NCBI RefSeq assembly: GCF_001028175.1
Contig: NZ_AEJF01000006.1
Coordinates: 1-64,000, forward strand
Direction: 5' to 3'
Origin: Caballeronia mineralivorans PML1(12)
GTDB taxonomy: Bacteria > Pseudomonadota > Gammaproteobacteria > Burkholderiales > Burkholderiaceae
Length of the DNA: 64,000 nucleotides
In this document: piece after piece, positions 10,811 to 20,330 of the stretch
Layout of the letters: each line of letters opens with the position of its first letter
Position numbering within the stretch: position 1 is the stretch's first letter
Position numbers and translations under genes: made by a program
The notes under the pieces: model-generated
What the model was told of the DNA's origin: nothing
The model's database searches: none
Seen by the model: the letters and a program-made list of their open reading frames with translations, nothing else

Positions 10811-11053
10811 TTAAGCGCGTGCCAGGAGCGCACCGCGCACACGCGCTTCGTCCAGCCGGTAGTGGCATAACTCCACGCCATCCAACACCAGAACAGGCAC
10901 GAGTTCGTCGTATAACGCTTCGAGTGCTGGATCCGTATCGATATCGATCCACTCGATCGCCACGCCGAACTCAGCCGCAATCGGCTCAAGCCCGGCGCGC
11001 AAGTCGTCACACAAGTGGCACCACGCGCGCCCGTACAGCTTGAGCGTGCTCAT
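10811..11053 (-). CDS. Glutaredoxin-family thioredoxin-fold protein
   Basis: This is an 80-residue protein of the DUF836/glutaredoxin-like family. It has a KLYGRAWCHLC start, so the redox motif is CHLC (about 12-15), and a cis-proline VPVLVL strand. It is probably a cytoplasmic thiol oxidoreductase, but no substrate can be named. It lies 5 bases after mucD and is likely co-transcribed with the sigma-E cluster. Confidence 0.85.
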   Translation of the reverse strand: MSTLKLYGRAWCHLCDDLRAGLEPIAAEFGVAIEWIDIDTDPALEALYDELVPVLVLDGVELCHYRLDEARVRGALLARA

Positions 11054-11058
11054 TGCGA

Positions 11059-12693
11059 TTATTTCTGCACGGGCGCACGCGGGCGCAACGGTACGAACTG
11101 CGTGTTGTCGCCACGACGCACCAGCACCGCGACCATCTTGCTCGGATCGACGTTTTGCGCGACCGCGTCGAATTGCTTCGCGCTCGTGATGTCCGTATCG
11201 CCGATTCGCAGGATGATGTCGCCCTTCTGGAAGCCGGCGCGCGCCGCTGGACCCTCCACCGCGTCCACCATCACGCCGTTGGTGAGCTTCAGCGCTTTCT
11301 TCTGGTCAGCCGGGATGTCGCTCACCGCGATCCCGAGCGTATTGCTCGCGCGCTCCTTCGGCGGCGTCGTCTTCTTGGCCTCGGCCTTCGCGACCTTGTC
11401 CGGCTGCATTTCCGCGATGGTGATCGGCAGATCGCGCGACTCGCCCTTGCGCCACACGGTGATGGTCGCCTTCGTGCCCGGCTTCGTGTCGCCGACCATG
11501 CGCGGCAGATCGGTCGCTGTGGACACATCATGGCCGTTGTACTTCAGAATGATGTCGCCCGGCTGGATACCGGCCTTGTCCGCCGGGCCGCCCGCTTCAA
11601 CGCTGCTCACCAGCGCACCCTGCGCCTTCGGAAGCCCAAGCGAATCCGCCACTTCCTTCGTGACCTCGCCGATCGCCACCGCGATCCGGCCACGCGTTAC
11701 CTTGCCCGTCGTCTTCAGTTGATCGGCCACGCGCATGGCTTCGTCGATAGGAATCGCGAACGAAATGCCCATGAAGCCGCCCGTGCGGCTGTAGATCTGC
11801 GAGTTGATGCCGATCACTTCGCCGGCCATGTTGATCAGCGGACCACCCGAATTACCCGGATTCACTGCGACGTCGGTCTGGATGAACGGCAGATAGTCGC
11901 CCGTGTCGCGACCCTTCGCACTGACGATACCGGCCGTCACCGTGTTGTCGAGTCCGAACGGCGAACCGATCGCCAGCACCCATTCGCCAACCCGCACCTT
12001 GTTCGAATCGCCGATGGTAATGGCCGGCAGGCTGTTCGCCTGGATCTTCACGACCGCGACGTCCGTGCGCTCGTCGACGCCAACCAGCTTCGCCTTGAAT
12101 TCGCGTTTGTCGGTGAGCGTGACGTAGATGGTGTCGGCGTCGTCGACCACGTGCGCGTTTGTCATCACGTAACCATCCGCCGACATGATGAAACCCGAGC
12201 CCACGCCGCTGCTCTGCTCCGAATTATCCTGATTGTCCGGGCTGTCCTGCGGCGCGCTGCGATTACCCCGGCCGCTGCCGCTGTCGCCGCCCTGGTCGCC
12301 GCCGCTACCGCCGCTACCGCCGTTGCCGCCGTTACCACCACTCCCGCCGCCTCCACCGCCGCCGCGCGGCGAACCGGGCGTGCCGGGCATGGGAATACCG
12401 AAGAAACGGCGGAAAAACTCCGACATATCGCCGTCGTCCATGCCGGGCGGCAAGCCGCGCAGATCGTTGCTGCTGCTCACGCGCGTTGTCGTACGAATAT
12501 TGACGACCGACGGACCCACTTTATCGACGAGCGTCGTGAAGTCGGGCAAATTCACTCCCGGCGCCGCGACCGGCGTAACGGCCGGCGCCGGTGCGGGCGC
12601 CGCTGCTGTTGCTGTGGCTGCGGAGGTCGCGAGCGGCAGGCATGCGGCAAGCGCCGCGGCCGCGAAAAAGGTGCGCAGCGAGAGGTTGCTCAT
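11059..12693 (-). CDS. mucD: DegP/HtrA-type periplasmic serine protease (MucD)
   Basis: The protein is 544 residues with an N-terminal signal peptide. The trypsin-like catalytic triad is His181 (TNAHVV), Asp211 (TDVAVVKI) and Ser282 (NPGNSGGP). Two PDZ domains follow (about 310-410 and 450-540). Between the signal peptide and the first catalytic strand lies an insert of about 35 residues that is almost only Gly, Ser and Asn (about 107-143), encoded by repetitive GCC/ACC-type triplets. DegP proteases degrade or refold misfolded periplasmic proteins. Location right after rpoE-rseA-rseB supports a role in the sigma-E envelope-stress response. Confidence 0.94.
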   Translation of the reverse strand: MSNLSLRTFFAAAALAACLPLATSAATATAAAPAPAPAVTPVAAPGVNLPDFTTLVDKVGPSVVNIRTTTRVSSSNDLRGLPPGMDDGDMSEFFRRFFGIPMPGTPGSPRGGGGGGGSGGNGGNGGSGGSGGDQGGDSGSGRGNRSAPQDSPDNQDNSEQSSGVGSGFIMSADGYVMTNAHVVDDADTIYVTLTDKREFKAKLVGVDERTDVAVVKIQANSLPAITIGDSNKVRVGEWVLAIGSPFGLDNTVTAGIVSAKGRDTGDYLPFIQTDVAVNPGNSGGPLINMAGEVIGINSQIYSRTGGFMGISFAIPIDEAMRVADQLKTTGKVTRGRIAVAIGEVTKEVADSLGLPKAQGALVSSVEAGGPADKAGIQPGDIILKYNGHDVSTATDLPRMVGDTKPGTKATITVWRKGESRDLPITIAEMQPDKVAKAEAKKTTPPKERASNTLGIAVSDIPADQKKALKLTNGVMVDAVEGPAARAGFQKGDIILRIGDTDITSAKQFDAVAQNVDPSKMVAVLVRRGDNTQFVPLRPRAPVQK

Positions 12694-12712
12694 ATCGTGG
12701 TGGGCCGAGGAA

Positions 12713-13756
12713 TTACTTGGAAGGCTTGTATTCTATGGCAGAAGCAAATTGCTGCAACGTGGCTTGGGGCACTTCACCCAGCAAGGTGATCCAGAAATCC
12801 CCGCGGCGCTTGACCAGCACGTGTGTCGCGCCACTGTCACCAGCGCCTTCCTTGCGCGAATTTTTTTCCACGGGCTCGACAAAAATGGAGATTGCGGCAA
12901 GACCATCGGAGAAAACGGCCTGGTCGACGGGAATGGGGGGCTGCCCTTCTTCACTCGATGCCATCGGCCGGCGCAACTCCCGAATCTCGCGAAAACCCGG
13001 AACGGCAGGCGCAATTTTCCAGCCTTGCGCTTCCATATTCACCGGCTGAACCGGCGGACGCACGACCGTCCATCCGGCTATGTTCTTGATCCCGTTCGCA
13101 ATAGCAGCCCGGTCGACGGACCCGCCAATGCGGACTTGCGAAAATGAAAGCTGCTCGAGCACCTGACCGTCGGGCCCAAGCGTCTGAGCGCGCAGCAGGA
13201 GACCCGTTTTCGAGTCGGCCCAGAGCTTGTAGGCAAAGCGCCAGGCGTCTTTTGGATCGAGCTCGATCACCTGGCTGTCGATCCCGGCTACGCGGTCCGC
13301 GCCCAGCATTTTCGGTTCATAGACTGTCAGAACCTGGTCGCTGCTGGTGGTCAGCAGCGACGGGAACGCATCCTTGTTCTGACGTTTTTCGACGACCAGC
13401 AGATGACGTTCGGGCACGAACGTGTACATGTCGTCGTCGTGGCGAAGCATCTTGCGAGGCTTGCCATCCAGGCTTTCCAGCGACTCGAACTCACCGTCGC
13501 TGCGCGCCGCCGAATGGGTGATCCGCGACGACTGCACCGTCGTCCCACGCTGGTAGACAAAGGTGCCTTCGTAATTCTGCTGCTGTGCGGCGTCGTGAAT
13601 CCGGTTAAGCAGGTCCGCAGCGGACTTGCGCATGGCGGCGGGATCGTCGCCTTGCGCAAAAGAACTGGATGCTGCGGATAACAACACGGCTGCACAGAAC
13701 ATCAACGCCGGCAACCGCCCCCAATGAGTCGTTTTCTTCAACCGCACACGTTGCAT
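12713..13756 (-). CDS. rseB: Sigma-E regulatory protein RseB/MucB
   Basis: This is a 347-residue periplasmic protein with a signal peptide (about 1-35, ending SSFAQ). It has the two-domain MucB/RseB fold: an N-terminal LolA-like half with YEGTFVYQRG and a smaller C-terminal half. RseB binds the periplasmic part of RseA and shields it from DegS-type cleavage until lipoprotein or lipopolysaccharide stress signals arrive. It starts 3 bases after rseA. Confidence 0.93.
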   Translation of the reverse strand: MQRVRLKKTTHWGRLPALMFCAAVLLSAASSSFAQGDDPAAMRKSAADLLNRIHDAAQQQNYEGTFVYQRGTTVQSSRITHSAARSDGEFESLESLDGKPRKMLRHDDDMYTFVPERHLLVVEKRQNKDAFPSLLTTSSDQVLTVYEPKMLGADRVAGIDSQVIELDPKDAWRFAYKLWADSKTGLLLRAQTLGPDGQVLEQLSFSQVRIGGSVDRAAIANGIKNIAGWTVVRPPVQPVNMEAQGWKIAPAVPGFREIRELRRPMASSEEGQPPIPVDQAVFSDGLAAISIFVEPVEKNSRKEGAGDSGATHVLVKRRGDFWITLLGEVPQATLQQFASAIEYKPSK

Positions 13757-13759
13757 CAG

Positions 13760-14398
13760 TTATTGGCCTTGGCTGGTAGCCGCCGTGCGGATCAAAGGCA
13801 TCGAGCCCGGCATGACGGGCTGTTGGGAGAATTGCTGATGCGCTTCGAGATACTGGTCCAGGCTCGCGTCGCGAATGATGTTCGCTTCGACAACCGGCGA
13901 GCGCGTGCTGGCCGCAGGCATTGAAGCCATGGCTACGCGCTGCACGTGATCAGACGACTGCGACGACAAGCTAGCCACTTGCACGCCGTTATGGCCGTCC
14001 ACACCCTGCAACTGCGGCACGACGATCCACGTCAGCGTGGCTGCGGCAGCCGCGACCGCGAAGGCCGGCACCACGCGGCGGCGGAACATCCGCGAACGGA
14101 CCCGCTCGGCGGAGACCGCTGGAATGGCTGCAGGGGCGAACACGTGAGCTTCTGCCTCGAAGCGCGCCGAGAACGCGTTCATGAACGCGCTGCTGGCTGC
14201 AGGACTTGCCGCGAGATCGTCGGAACGCATGGCGTCGCCGATCAAGTGGTAATCCGACCACGCCGCGCGATCATTCTGCGTAAACCCGGAAAGAAACTGA
14301 CTGATATCGCCCGAACCGTCGAAGGATTCACCGTCGACAAAAGCGGACAGACGCTCGCCTCGCGAGCTAGCTTGCGATTGCACCGAAACCGACCCCAT
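13760..14398 (-). CDS. rseA: Anti-sigma-E factor RseA/MucA
   Basis: The protein is 212 residues from ATG 14398, which has a GGGGAG sequence just upstream; ATG 14410 is an alternative. The cytoplasmic N-terminus has the anti-sigma signature ERLSAFVDGE and WSDYHLIGDAMR. One membrane segment lies at about residues 105-123 (VVPAFAVAAAAATLTW), followed by a periplasmic tail. It sequesters RpoE at the inner membrane. The order rpoE-rseA-rseB-mucD is the canonical module. Confidence 0.92.
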   Translation of the reverse strand: MGSVSVQSQASSRGERLSAFVDGESFDGSGDISQFLSGFTQNDRAAWSDYHLIGDAMRSDDLAASPAASSAFMNAFSARFEAEAHVFAPAAIPAVSAERVRSRMFRRRVVPAFAVAAAAATLTWIVVPQLQGVDGHNGVQVASLSSQSSDHVQRVAMASMPAASTRSPVVEANIIRDASLDQYLEAHQQFSQQPVMPGSMPLIRTAATSQGQ

Positions 14399-14478
14399 GA
14401 TGCTCCCCATCTTGACTGCACCCCGTAGTGACACTACCTGACCCAGATACCGCGTCCCTGCCCCGCGCACCTTCGCTG

Positions 14479-15078
14479 TTACCAGCGCTTGCCTTCGGGA
14501 GTGTCCAGCAACGGACGCAATTTTGCCGCAATGGCTTCGCGAGCACGAAAAATTCTTGATCTGACAGTTCCGATCGGGCAACCCATCATTTCGGCAATTT
14601 CCTCGTAGCTCAGACCTTCAATCTCACGAAGAGTAATGGCGGTGCGCAGCTCTTCCGGTAAAACCGCCATTGCAGCATTGACCGTCTGTGCGATCTGCTT
14701 GCTCATCAACATCGACTCAGGCGTGTTGATATCCCTTAGTTGGTCTGCATCGGAGAAAGTTTCCGCTTCTTCTGCATCAGCTTCGGTAGAAGTTGGAGCA
14801 CGCCGGCTCTGAGTGGCAAGGTAATTCTTCGCGGTGTTCACCGCAATCCGGTAAAGCCAAGTATAAAACGCCGATTCTCCGCGAAATTGCGGCAACGCGC
14901 GATAAGCCTTGATAAAGGCGTCTTGCGCGACGTCCTCGACCTCGGCGGGATCCCGCACGAGACGCGAGATAAGCCGGATGATTTTGCGCTGATATTTGGC
15001 GACCAGTAGCTCGAACGCTGCTTTATCGCCCTTTTGCACGCGTTCGACCAGTACCTGATCGATTTCTTTTTCGCTCAC
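14479..15078 (-). CDS. rpoE: RNA polymerase sigma-E factor
   Basis: This is a 199-residue ECF sigma factor starting at GTG. Region 2 (about 20-90) contains DVAQDAFIKAYRALPQFRG and FYTWLYRIAVNTAKN. Region 4 (about 135-190) contains LPEELRTAITLREIEGLSYEEIA and GCPIGTVRSRIFRARE. It directs the envelope-stress regulon and is followed by its own anti-sigma genes. No Shine-Dalgarno better than AGG is seen. Confidence 0.95.
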   Translation of the reverse strand: MSEKEIDQVLVERVQKGDKAAFELLVAKYQRKIIRLISRLVRDPAEVEDVAQDAFIKAYRALPQFRGESAFYTWLYRIAVNTAKNYLATQSRRAPTSTEADAEEAETFSDADQLRDINTPESMLMSKQIAQTVNAAMAVLPEELRTAITLREIEGLSYEEIAEMMGCPIGTVRSRIFRAREAIAAKLRPLLDTPEGKRW

Positions 15079-15173
15079 CTGGGAAATCCGTTAACTTTGG
15101 GGGTGCTACGCGGAGGGCTATTGTAGCGTTACGCCGCTGGGACGCGCCGGATGCTGATTGGCGGTTACAAGCG

Positions 15174-15692
15174 TTACAGATGTTGCTGGGCGCAACGCCG
15201 GGCGCGCATGGCCAGTTCGCGGAACGCGGTGGTGTCGGCGAGAGCGTCGGCCGCCACGAGAAACGATGCCGAACGGCCTTGCGCCGGTACCAGGATGAGG
15301 ACAAGCAAGCGGTCGCTCCACTGGGCGCAAGCCGAAATACGCCGGTATTGCGCGTGACCCGCGCGATCCTACGTGGTCAAACCGTCCTGCCCGATCTCGA
15401 ACGCGACGGGCCGGCGCCCCTCGCCATTCCAGGCCTCAGCGGCCAGTGCGACCGTTACCGTCAAAGCGGCTGCGCCGGCGTCAAAAAATCCGCTATACGC
15501 CGATACGCACTGAAATACCGATCCGGCTGCCACGGCCACGAACGCGGCGGTGGCACCCCACAACAATCGCGAGGGACGGATTTTTTGCCGGCGTGGGAAG
15601 TCGGCGAATACTTCCGCCAAGGCTTCCCGCAGTTGGTTATGCGCACTCCTCACTCGCCAATCCTCCGCGAACTCAAAGCGCGCGCCGCTCAA
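15174..15692 (-). pseudogene. YgfX-like inner-membrane protein gene interrupted by an in-frame TAG
   Basis: The frame opens at ATG 15692, overlapping the fabF stop (ATGA). It encodes a polar N-terminus, two hydrophobic segments (about 43-60 and 70-88) and a soluble region, then meets TAG at 15371-15369 (codon 108). The same frame continues with clearly coding sequence for 64 more codons to TAA at 15174. That part includes QYRRISACAQWSDRL, a VLIL strand and FLVAADALADTTAFRELA, which resembles the LAADSM-x-EWRDLRR end of YgfX/CptA proteins. A TGG-to-TAG change is the simplest explanation. YgfX homologues are small two-helix membrane proteins. The truncated product would lose the whole soluble domain. 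Confidence 0.7.
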
Positions 15693-16927
15693 TGTCGCTT
15701 GAAAACGAGCGTGCCGTTCGTGCCGCCGAAACCGAACGAATTCTTCAGCGCCACGTCGATCTTCATCTCCCGCGCTTCATTCGCGCAGTAGTCCAGGTCG
15801 CATTGCGGGTCCTGGTTGAAGATGTTGATGGTGGGCGGGGAGATCTGGTGATGCAACGCCAGCACCGTGAAGACCGACTCCAGTCCGCCGGCGCCGCCGA
15901 GCAAATGGCCCGTCATCGACTTGGTCGAATTCACCACGATCTTCTTCGAGTGATCGCCGAAAGTGTTCTTGATGCCTATGGTTTCAGCCAGGTCACCGAG
16001 CGGCGTGGACGTCCCGTGCGCGTTCAGATAGTGCACTTCGTCCGGATTGACCGAGGCGTTTTTCAACGCATTGCGCATGCTGCGACGCGCGCCGTCGCCA
16101 TCTTCCGGCGGTGCGGTCATGTGATACGCGTCGCCGCTCATGCCGTAGCCGCTGACTTCGGCGTAGATCTTCGCGCCGCGCGCCTTCGCGTGTTCGTACT
16201 CTTCGAGCACCATCACGCCGGCCCCTTCGCCCAGCACGAAACCGTCGCGATCCCTGTCCCACGGACGGCTGGCGGTCGCCGGGTCGTCGTTGCGTTGCGA
16301 CAAAGCGCGCGCAGCCGCGAAGCCGCCCACGCCCAATGGCGACACGGTCGCTTCAGAGCCGCCGCAGATCATCACGTCAGCGTCGCCGTATTCGATCAGC
16401 CGCGAGCCTTCGCCGATGCAATGCAGCCCCGTCGTACACGCGGTCACGATGGCGAGATTCGGTCCTTTCAAACCAAAGCGGATGGAGAGATGGCCAGAGA
16501 TCATGTTGATGATCGACGCCGGCACGAAGAACGGCGAGATCCGGCGCGGGCCGCGATTCAGCAATTCGGTTTGCGTGACTTCAATCATCGGCAAGCCGCC
16601 GATTCCCGAGCCAACCACCACACCAACGCGCTCCGAGTTTTCCTCGGTGATTTCCAGCCCGCTGTCCTGCATGGCCTGCACGCCCGCTGCGATGCCGTAA
16701 TGGATAAAGGTATCCATGTGGCGCGCTTCCTTGGCCGGCATATAGTCTTCGACATTGAAGCCTTTGACTTCACCGGCAAAGCGCGTGGAGAAGTTCGTGG
16801 CATCGAACTTCGTGATCTCGGCAATGCCCGACTTGCCGGCGACCAGATTGGCCCAGCCGTCGGCAACGGTATTGCCGACAGGCGAAATCAGCCCAAGGCC
16901 TGTAACAACAACACGACGACGGCTCAC
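15689..16927 (-). CDS. fabF: 3-oxoacyl-[ACP] synthase II (FabF)
   Basis: FabF elongates acyl chains by condensing acyl groups with malonyl-ACP. The 412-residue thiolase-fold enzyme has the catalytic Cys in VTACTTG (about 162), His in [11 protein letters not shown] and His in [11 protein letters not shown]. Length is standard. It lies downstream of acpP, separated by 145 bases that hold a terminator-like hairpin. Confidence 0.96.
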   Translation of the reverse strand: MSRRRVVVTGLGLISPVGNTVADGWANLVAGKSGIAEITKFDATNFSTRFAGEVKGFNVEDYMPAKEARHMDTFIHYGIAAGVQAMQDSGLEITEENSERVGVVVGSGIGGLPMIEVTQTELLNRGPRRISPFFVPASIINMISGHLSIRFGLKGPNLAIVTACTTGLHCIGEGSRLIEYGDADVMICGGSEATVSPLGVGGFAAARALSQRNDDPATASRPWDRDRDGFVLGEGAGVMVLEEYEHAKARGAKIYAEVSGYGMSGDAYHMTAPPEDGDGARRSMRNALKNASVNPDEVHYLNAHGTSTPLGDLAETIGIKNTFGDHSKKIVVNSTKSMTGHLLGGAGGLESVFTVLALHHQISPPTINIFNQDPQCDLDYCANEAREMKIDVALKNSFGFGGTNGTLVFKRH

Positions 16928-16950
16928 GGTAACCCCTTATCCATAAATGA

Positions 16951-17004
16951 CAAAAAGCAAAAGCCACAAGATCCACAGGAAATTGCCCTGTGAGCCCTGT
17001 GGCT
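16951..17004 (-). terminator. Attenuator-like hairpin between acpP and fabF
   Basis: On the minus strand AGCCACA (17004-16998) pairs with TGTGGCT (16968-16962). An inner CACAGG/CCTGTG pairing extends the helix. A T-rich tract, TTTTGCTTTTTG, follows. It would let part of the acpP transcripts stop before fabF. Confidence 0.6.
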
Positions 17005-17072
17005 GTTAATCGGTTCGAATCGCGACAGAGCGTCAACCCCGAATACTGTAGATGCAGCTTGGCGCGCGGGCT

Positions 17073-17312
17073 TTAAGCCTTGACGTTGGCGCGGGCGTAG
17101 TCGATCGCCTGCTGAACCGTCGTGATCTTCTCGGCTTCTTCGTCAGGAATTTCCATGCCGAATTCGTCTTCGAGAGCCATCACGAGTTCGACGGTGTCGA
17201 GCGAGTCAGCGCCCAGATCGTTGACGAACGAAGCTTCGTTCTTGATTTCGGCTTCGGCGACGCCCAGTTGTTCGGCGACGATCTTCTTCACGCGCTGTTC
17301 GATATTGTCCAT
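17073..17312 (-). CDS. acpP: Acyl carrier protein
   Basis: This is a 79-residue, strongly acidic carrier protein. The phosphopantetheine-accepting Ser is in [10 protein letters not shown] (about residue 37). It carries growing acyl chains for the surrounding Fab enzymes and is activated by AcpS. A good ribosome site (GGAGGG) precedes the ATG. It is preceded by a 233-base gap, so it probably has its own promoter besides read-through from fabG. Confidence 0.98.
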
Positions 17313-17363
17313 GCAGCCCTCCGAGGGAAATGTAGTTCAAAAACACAAGTGCGCGCATTTTAT

Positions 17364-17377
17364 CAGGTTTGTACCTG
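17364..17377. promoter_or_regulatory. Palindrome CAGGT-N4-ACCTG upstream of acpP
   Basis: A perfect 5+5 inverted repeat lies 52-65 bases before the acpP start and beside a TAAAAT sequence that could serve as -10 on the minus strand. It may be a protein-binding site; no regulator can be named. Confidence 0.3.
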
Positions 17378-17545
17378 TAAATACCCACGCACGGATTCAG
17401 CTTTGTTTCGCGCGTGACATGCCTTTGATGCCTGTCACGCCCTTTCCTGATTACCACTTCTGACAGCGCATTTCGCGTCTCGCGCACCCTGCTTAAATTA
17501 GCATTTTGCGCACCCGCCAAGGCGCGGATATTAACCAAATGCCTG

Positions 17546-18286
17546 TCACATGTACATGCCGCCGTTCACATGAAGCGTCGTGCCCGTGATGTAGCCAGCG
17601 TGCGGGGAAGCAAGGAAAGCCACAGCATGAGCGATATCCTCAGGGCTGCCCAGTCGGCCGAGTGGTATCTGTGCTGTGAGCGCCGCGCGCTGCGCCTCGG
17701 GTAAAACCTTGGTCATGTCGGTATCGATAAAACCCGGCGCAATGCAGTTCACCGTGATCCCGCGGCTGCCGATTTCACGGGCCAGCGCCCGCGTCATGCC
17801 CGCCACACCGGCCTTCGCAGCCGCGTAGTTGGCTTGGCCGGGATTGCCCGAGGACGCCACCACCGAGGTGATATTGATGATCCGCCCAGCGCGTGCCTTC
17901 ATCATCGGGCGCAGGACCGCGCGCGAGAGACGGAAAACGGCGCGCAAGTTTGTATCGATGACGGCGTCGAATTCGTCGTCCTTCATGCGCATGGCCAGCT
18001 GATCTTTCGTGATCCCGGCGTTGTTCACCAGCACGTGGAGGCCGCCGAATTCCTTGACCACGCCGTCGATAAACGCTTCGCTCGCAGCCGCGTCGGTCAC
18101 GTTGAGCACAGCGCCACGCCCCAATCCACCGGCCTCTTTTAGCGCCGCGGTAATGCCCTCGGCACCGCTTTCGCTGGTTGCCGTGCCGATCACGGTCGCG
18201 CCCTGACGGGCGAGTTCGACCGCAATCGACCGGCCGATACCGCGCGATGCGCCCGTCACGACCACAATGTGCTTGTCCAGAATCAT
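17546..18286 (-). CDS. fabG: 3-oxoacyl-[ACP] reductase FabG
   Basis: FabG reduces 3-oxoacyl-ACP with NADPH. The 246-residue short-chain dehydrogenase has the cofactor loop TGASRGIGRSIA (about 10-21), NNAG, the catalytic Ser in ITSVV, and Tyr/Lys in NYAAAKAG (about 153-157). The C-terminus GGMYM is typical of FabG. It lies 54 bases after fabD. Confidence 0.96.
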   Translation of the reverse strand: MILDKHIVVVTGASRGIGRSIAVELARQGATVIGTATSESGAEGITAALKEAGGLGRGAVLNVTDAAASEAFIDGVVKEFGGLHVLVNNAGITKDQLAMRMKDDEFDAVIDTNLRAVFRLSRAVLRPMMKARAGRIINITSVVASSGNPGQANYAAAKAGVAGMTRALAREIGSRGITVNCIAPGFIDTDMTKVLPEAQRAALTAQIPLGRLGSPEDIAHAVAFLASPHAGYITGTTLHVNGGMYM

Positions 18287-18340
18287 CTTCGTCCGTTCCT
18301 TGTCCTTGGCTTAATTCTTTGGCGTATCCGGCTAACGAAT

Positions 18341-19273
18341 TCAGCCCGCGAGCAGTTTGCGGGTTTCTTCGAGCGAAGCCGGATCGAAGATCGACGCGCC
18401 GATCAGCGTGCCGTCGATGCGCTTCGTCAGCCCGTTCAGCACCTTGCCCGGACCGCATTCGATCACGTGCGTGACGTGTTCGCGTGCCATCTTCTGCACA
18501 GTTTCCACCCAGCGCACGGGACCTGCAGCCTGACGCACGAGCGCGTCCTTGATGGCGGCCGGTTCGGCGACGCTTGCTACATCGATGTTATTGATCAGGG
18601 GAATCTTCGGCACGCCGATATCGACGCTCGCCAGATACTCGCGCAACTGGTCCGACGCCGGCTTGAGCAGCGACGAATGGAACGGAGCGGACACCGGCAG
18701 CGGCAACGCGCGTTTCGCGCCCTTGGCCTTGGCGATTTCGCAGGCTTTTTCGACGCCTGCTTTGGAACCAGCAATCACCACTTGGGACGGCGCATTGAAA
18801 TTCACTGCTTCCACAATCCCTGCCACCGATGCTTCGGCGCAGACAGCGCGCACGGCGTCATCGTCGAGACCAAGAATTGCTGCCATCCCGCCCTCGCCCA
18901 CGGGCACGGCGCTCTGCATGGCCTGCGCACGAAAACGCACGAGCGGCACGGCTGCGGAAAACGACAACGCGCCGGCAGCGACCAACGCGGTGTATTCACC
19001 CAGGCTATGACCCGCGACGATCGCCGGCTTCAGCCCGGTTTCCTTTTCCCACACACGATAAATCGCGTACGCGGCCGTCAGCATGACGGGTTGCGTGTTG
19101 GTGGTAAGACCCAGCTCTTCAACCGGACCTTCGGCAATCAGCTTGCCCAGATCCTGGCGAAGTGCATCGGAGGCCTGCTGCACGGTTTCGCGCACCACGG
19201 CGTGATCGGCGAACGCGTTGAGCATGCCGACCGACTGGGAACCCTGTCCCGGAAAAACGAACGCAAATTTCAT
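18341..19273 (-). CDS. fabD: Malonyl CoA-ACP transacylase FabD
   Basis: FabD loads malonyl groups from CoA onto ACP. The start at 19273 gives 310 residues beginning MKFAFVFPGQGSQSVGM, which matches the family; the open frame upstream is not FabD-like. The catalytic Ser lies in GHSLGEY (about 92) and the Arg in VRFRAQAMQ. It is between fabH and fabG in the usual order. Confidence 0.96.
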   Translation of the reverse strand: MKFAFVFPGQGSQSVGMLNAFADHAVVRETVQQASDALRQDLGKLIAEGPVEELGLTTNTQPVMLTAAYAIYRVWEKETGLKPAIVAGHSLGEYTALVAAGALSFSAAVPLVRFRAQAMQSAVPVGEGGMAAILGLDDDAVRAVCAEASVAGIVEAVNFNAPSQVVIAGSKAGVEKACEIAKAKGAKRALPLPVSAPFHSSLLKPASDQLREYLASVDIGVPKIPLINNIDVASVAEPAAIKDALVRQAAGPVRWVETVQKMAREHVTHVIECGPGKVLNGLTKRIDGTLIGASIFDPASLEETRKLLAG

Positions 19274-19340
19274 GACGTCCTTGCTCGAATTGGATGGTCG
19301 AATGACTGAGGTGGCGTGATGACGTGCAGGTCGTATCGGC

Positions 19341-20330
19341 TTAGTAGCGGATAACCGATGCGCCCCACGTGAAGCCGCCGCCAACCCCTTCGATCAGCAC
19401 ATGCTGGCCGCGCTTGATGCGCCCGTCGCGCACGGCGACGTCGAATGCGAGCGGAATCGAAGCCGCCGAGGTATTGCCGTGCTCGCCAACGGTCACGACC
19501 ATGCGCTCCAGCGGCAGATGCAGCTTGCGCGCGGTGCTTTCCATGATGCGGATATTGGCTTGATGGGGAATGAGCCAGTCGATGTCGCTCGCGGTCAGTT
19601 GCGCCTTTTCAAGCGCCTCGACGGCCACTTTCTCGAGCACCTTCACCGCAAGCTTGAACACGGCCTGGCCGTCCATGTGCAGGAAAGCACTGCCTTCAAT
19701 CACGCCCTTGTTCACATTGCCCGGTGTGCACAGGATGTTCGCGTGGCTGCCGTCGGCGTGAAGCGCGCTTGAGAGTACGCCGGGTTCGTCGGAGGCTTGC
19801 AGGATCACCGCACCCGCACCGTCGCCGAACAGCACACAAGTGGTGCGGTCGTTGAAATCGAGGATGCGCGAGAAAGTCTCGGCGCCGACCACCAGCGCCG
19901 TGCGATTTGCGCCGCCGCGGATAAGGCTGTCGGCCATTGCAACGGCATAAGCGAAGCCCGAGCAGACAGCCTGGATATCGAATGCCGCGCCGCCATTCTT
20001 GATGCCAAGCTTGTTCTGCAGCAGGCATGCCGTGCTGGGGAAAACGAAATCGGGCGTGGACGTGGCGACAATGATCAGATCGATCGACTGCGGGTCGATA
20101 CCCGCTGCCTCGATTGCATGACGCGACGCCTGCAGCGCGAGTTCGCTGGTCGTCTGATCGGGAGCGGCGAAATGACGTGCATGGATACCGGTGCGGGCGA
20201 CGATCCACTCATCGCTCGTTTCGACGCCCTGTTTCGCCAGACGCTCGGCCAGATCCTGGTTCGTGACACGATCCGGCGGCAGGTAACTGCCCGTTCCGAT
20301 CACGCGGGAGTAGAGATTCGATTGAGCCAT
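19341..20330 (-). CDS. fabH: 3-oxoacyl-[ACP] synthase III (FabH)
   Basis: FabH starts fatty-acid synthesis by condensing acetyl-CoA with malonyl-ACP. The 329-residue protein has Cys in AVCSGFAYA (about 123), His in [10 protein letters not shown] (about 256) and Asn in [11 protein letters not shown] (about 286). Its ATG overlaps the plsX stop by one base (TAATG), implying coupled translation. Confidence 0.96.
   Translation of the reverse strand: MAQSNLYSRVIGTGSYLPPDRVTNQDLAERLAKQGVETSDEWIVARTGIHARHFAAPDQTTSELALQASRHAIEAAGIDPQSIDLIIVATSTPDFVFPSTACLLQNKLGIKNGGAAFDIQAVCSGFAYAVAMADSLIRGGANRTALVVGAETFSRILDFNDRTTCVLFGDGAGAVILQASDEPGVLSSALHADGSHANILCTPGNVNKGVIEGSAFLHMDGQAVFKLAVKVLEKVAVEALEKAQLTASDIDWLIPHQANIRIMESTARKLHLPLERMVVTVGEHGNTSAASIPLAFDVAVRDGRIKRGQHVLIEGVGGGFTWGASVIRY

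Noticed and set aside
11053..12789. 578-codon plus-strand frame opposite mucD
   Set aside because: Antisense shadow of mucD; His/Arg/Asp-rich product with no domain.
15446..16993. 515-codon plus-strand frame opposite fabF
   Set aside because: Antisense shadow of fabF with Arg/His-rich product.
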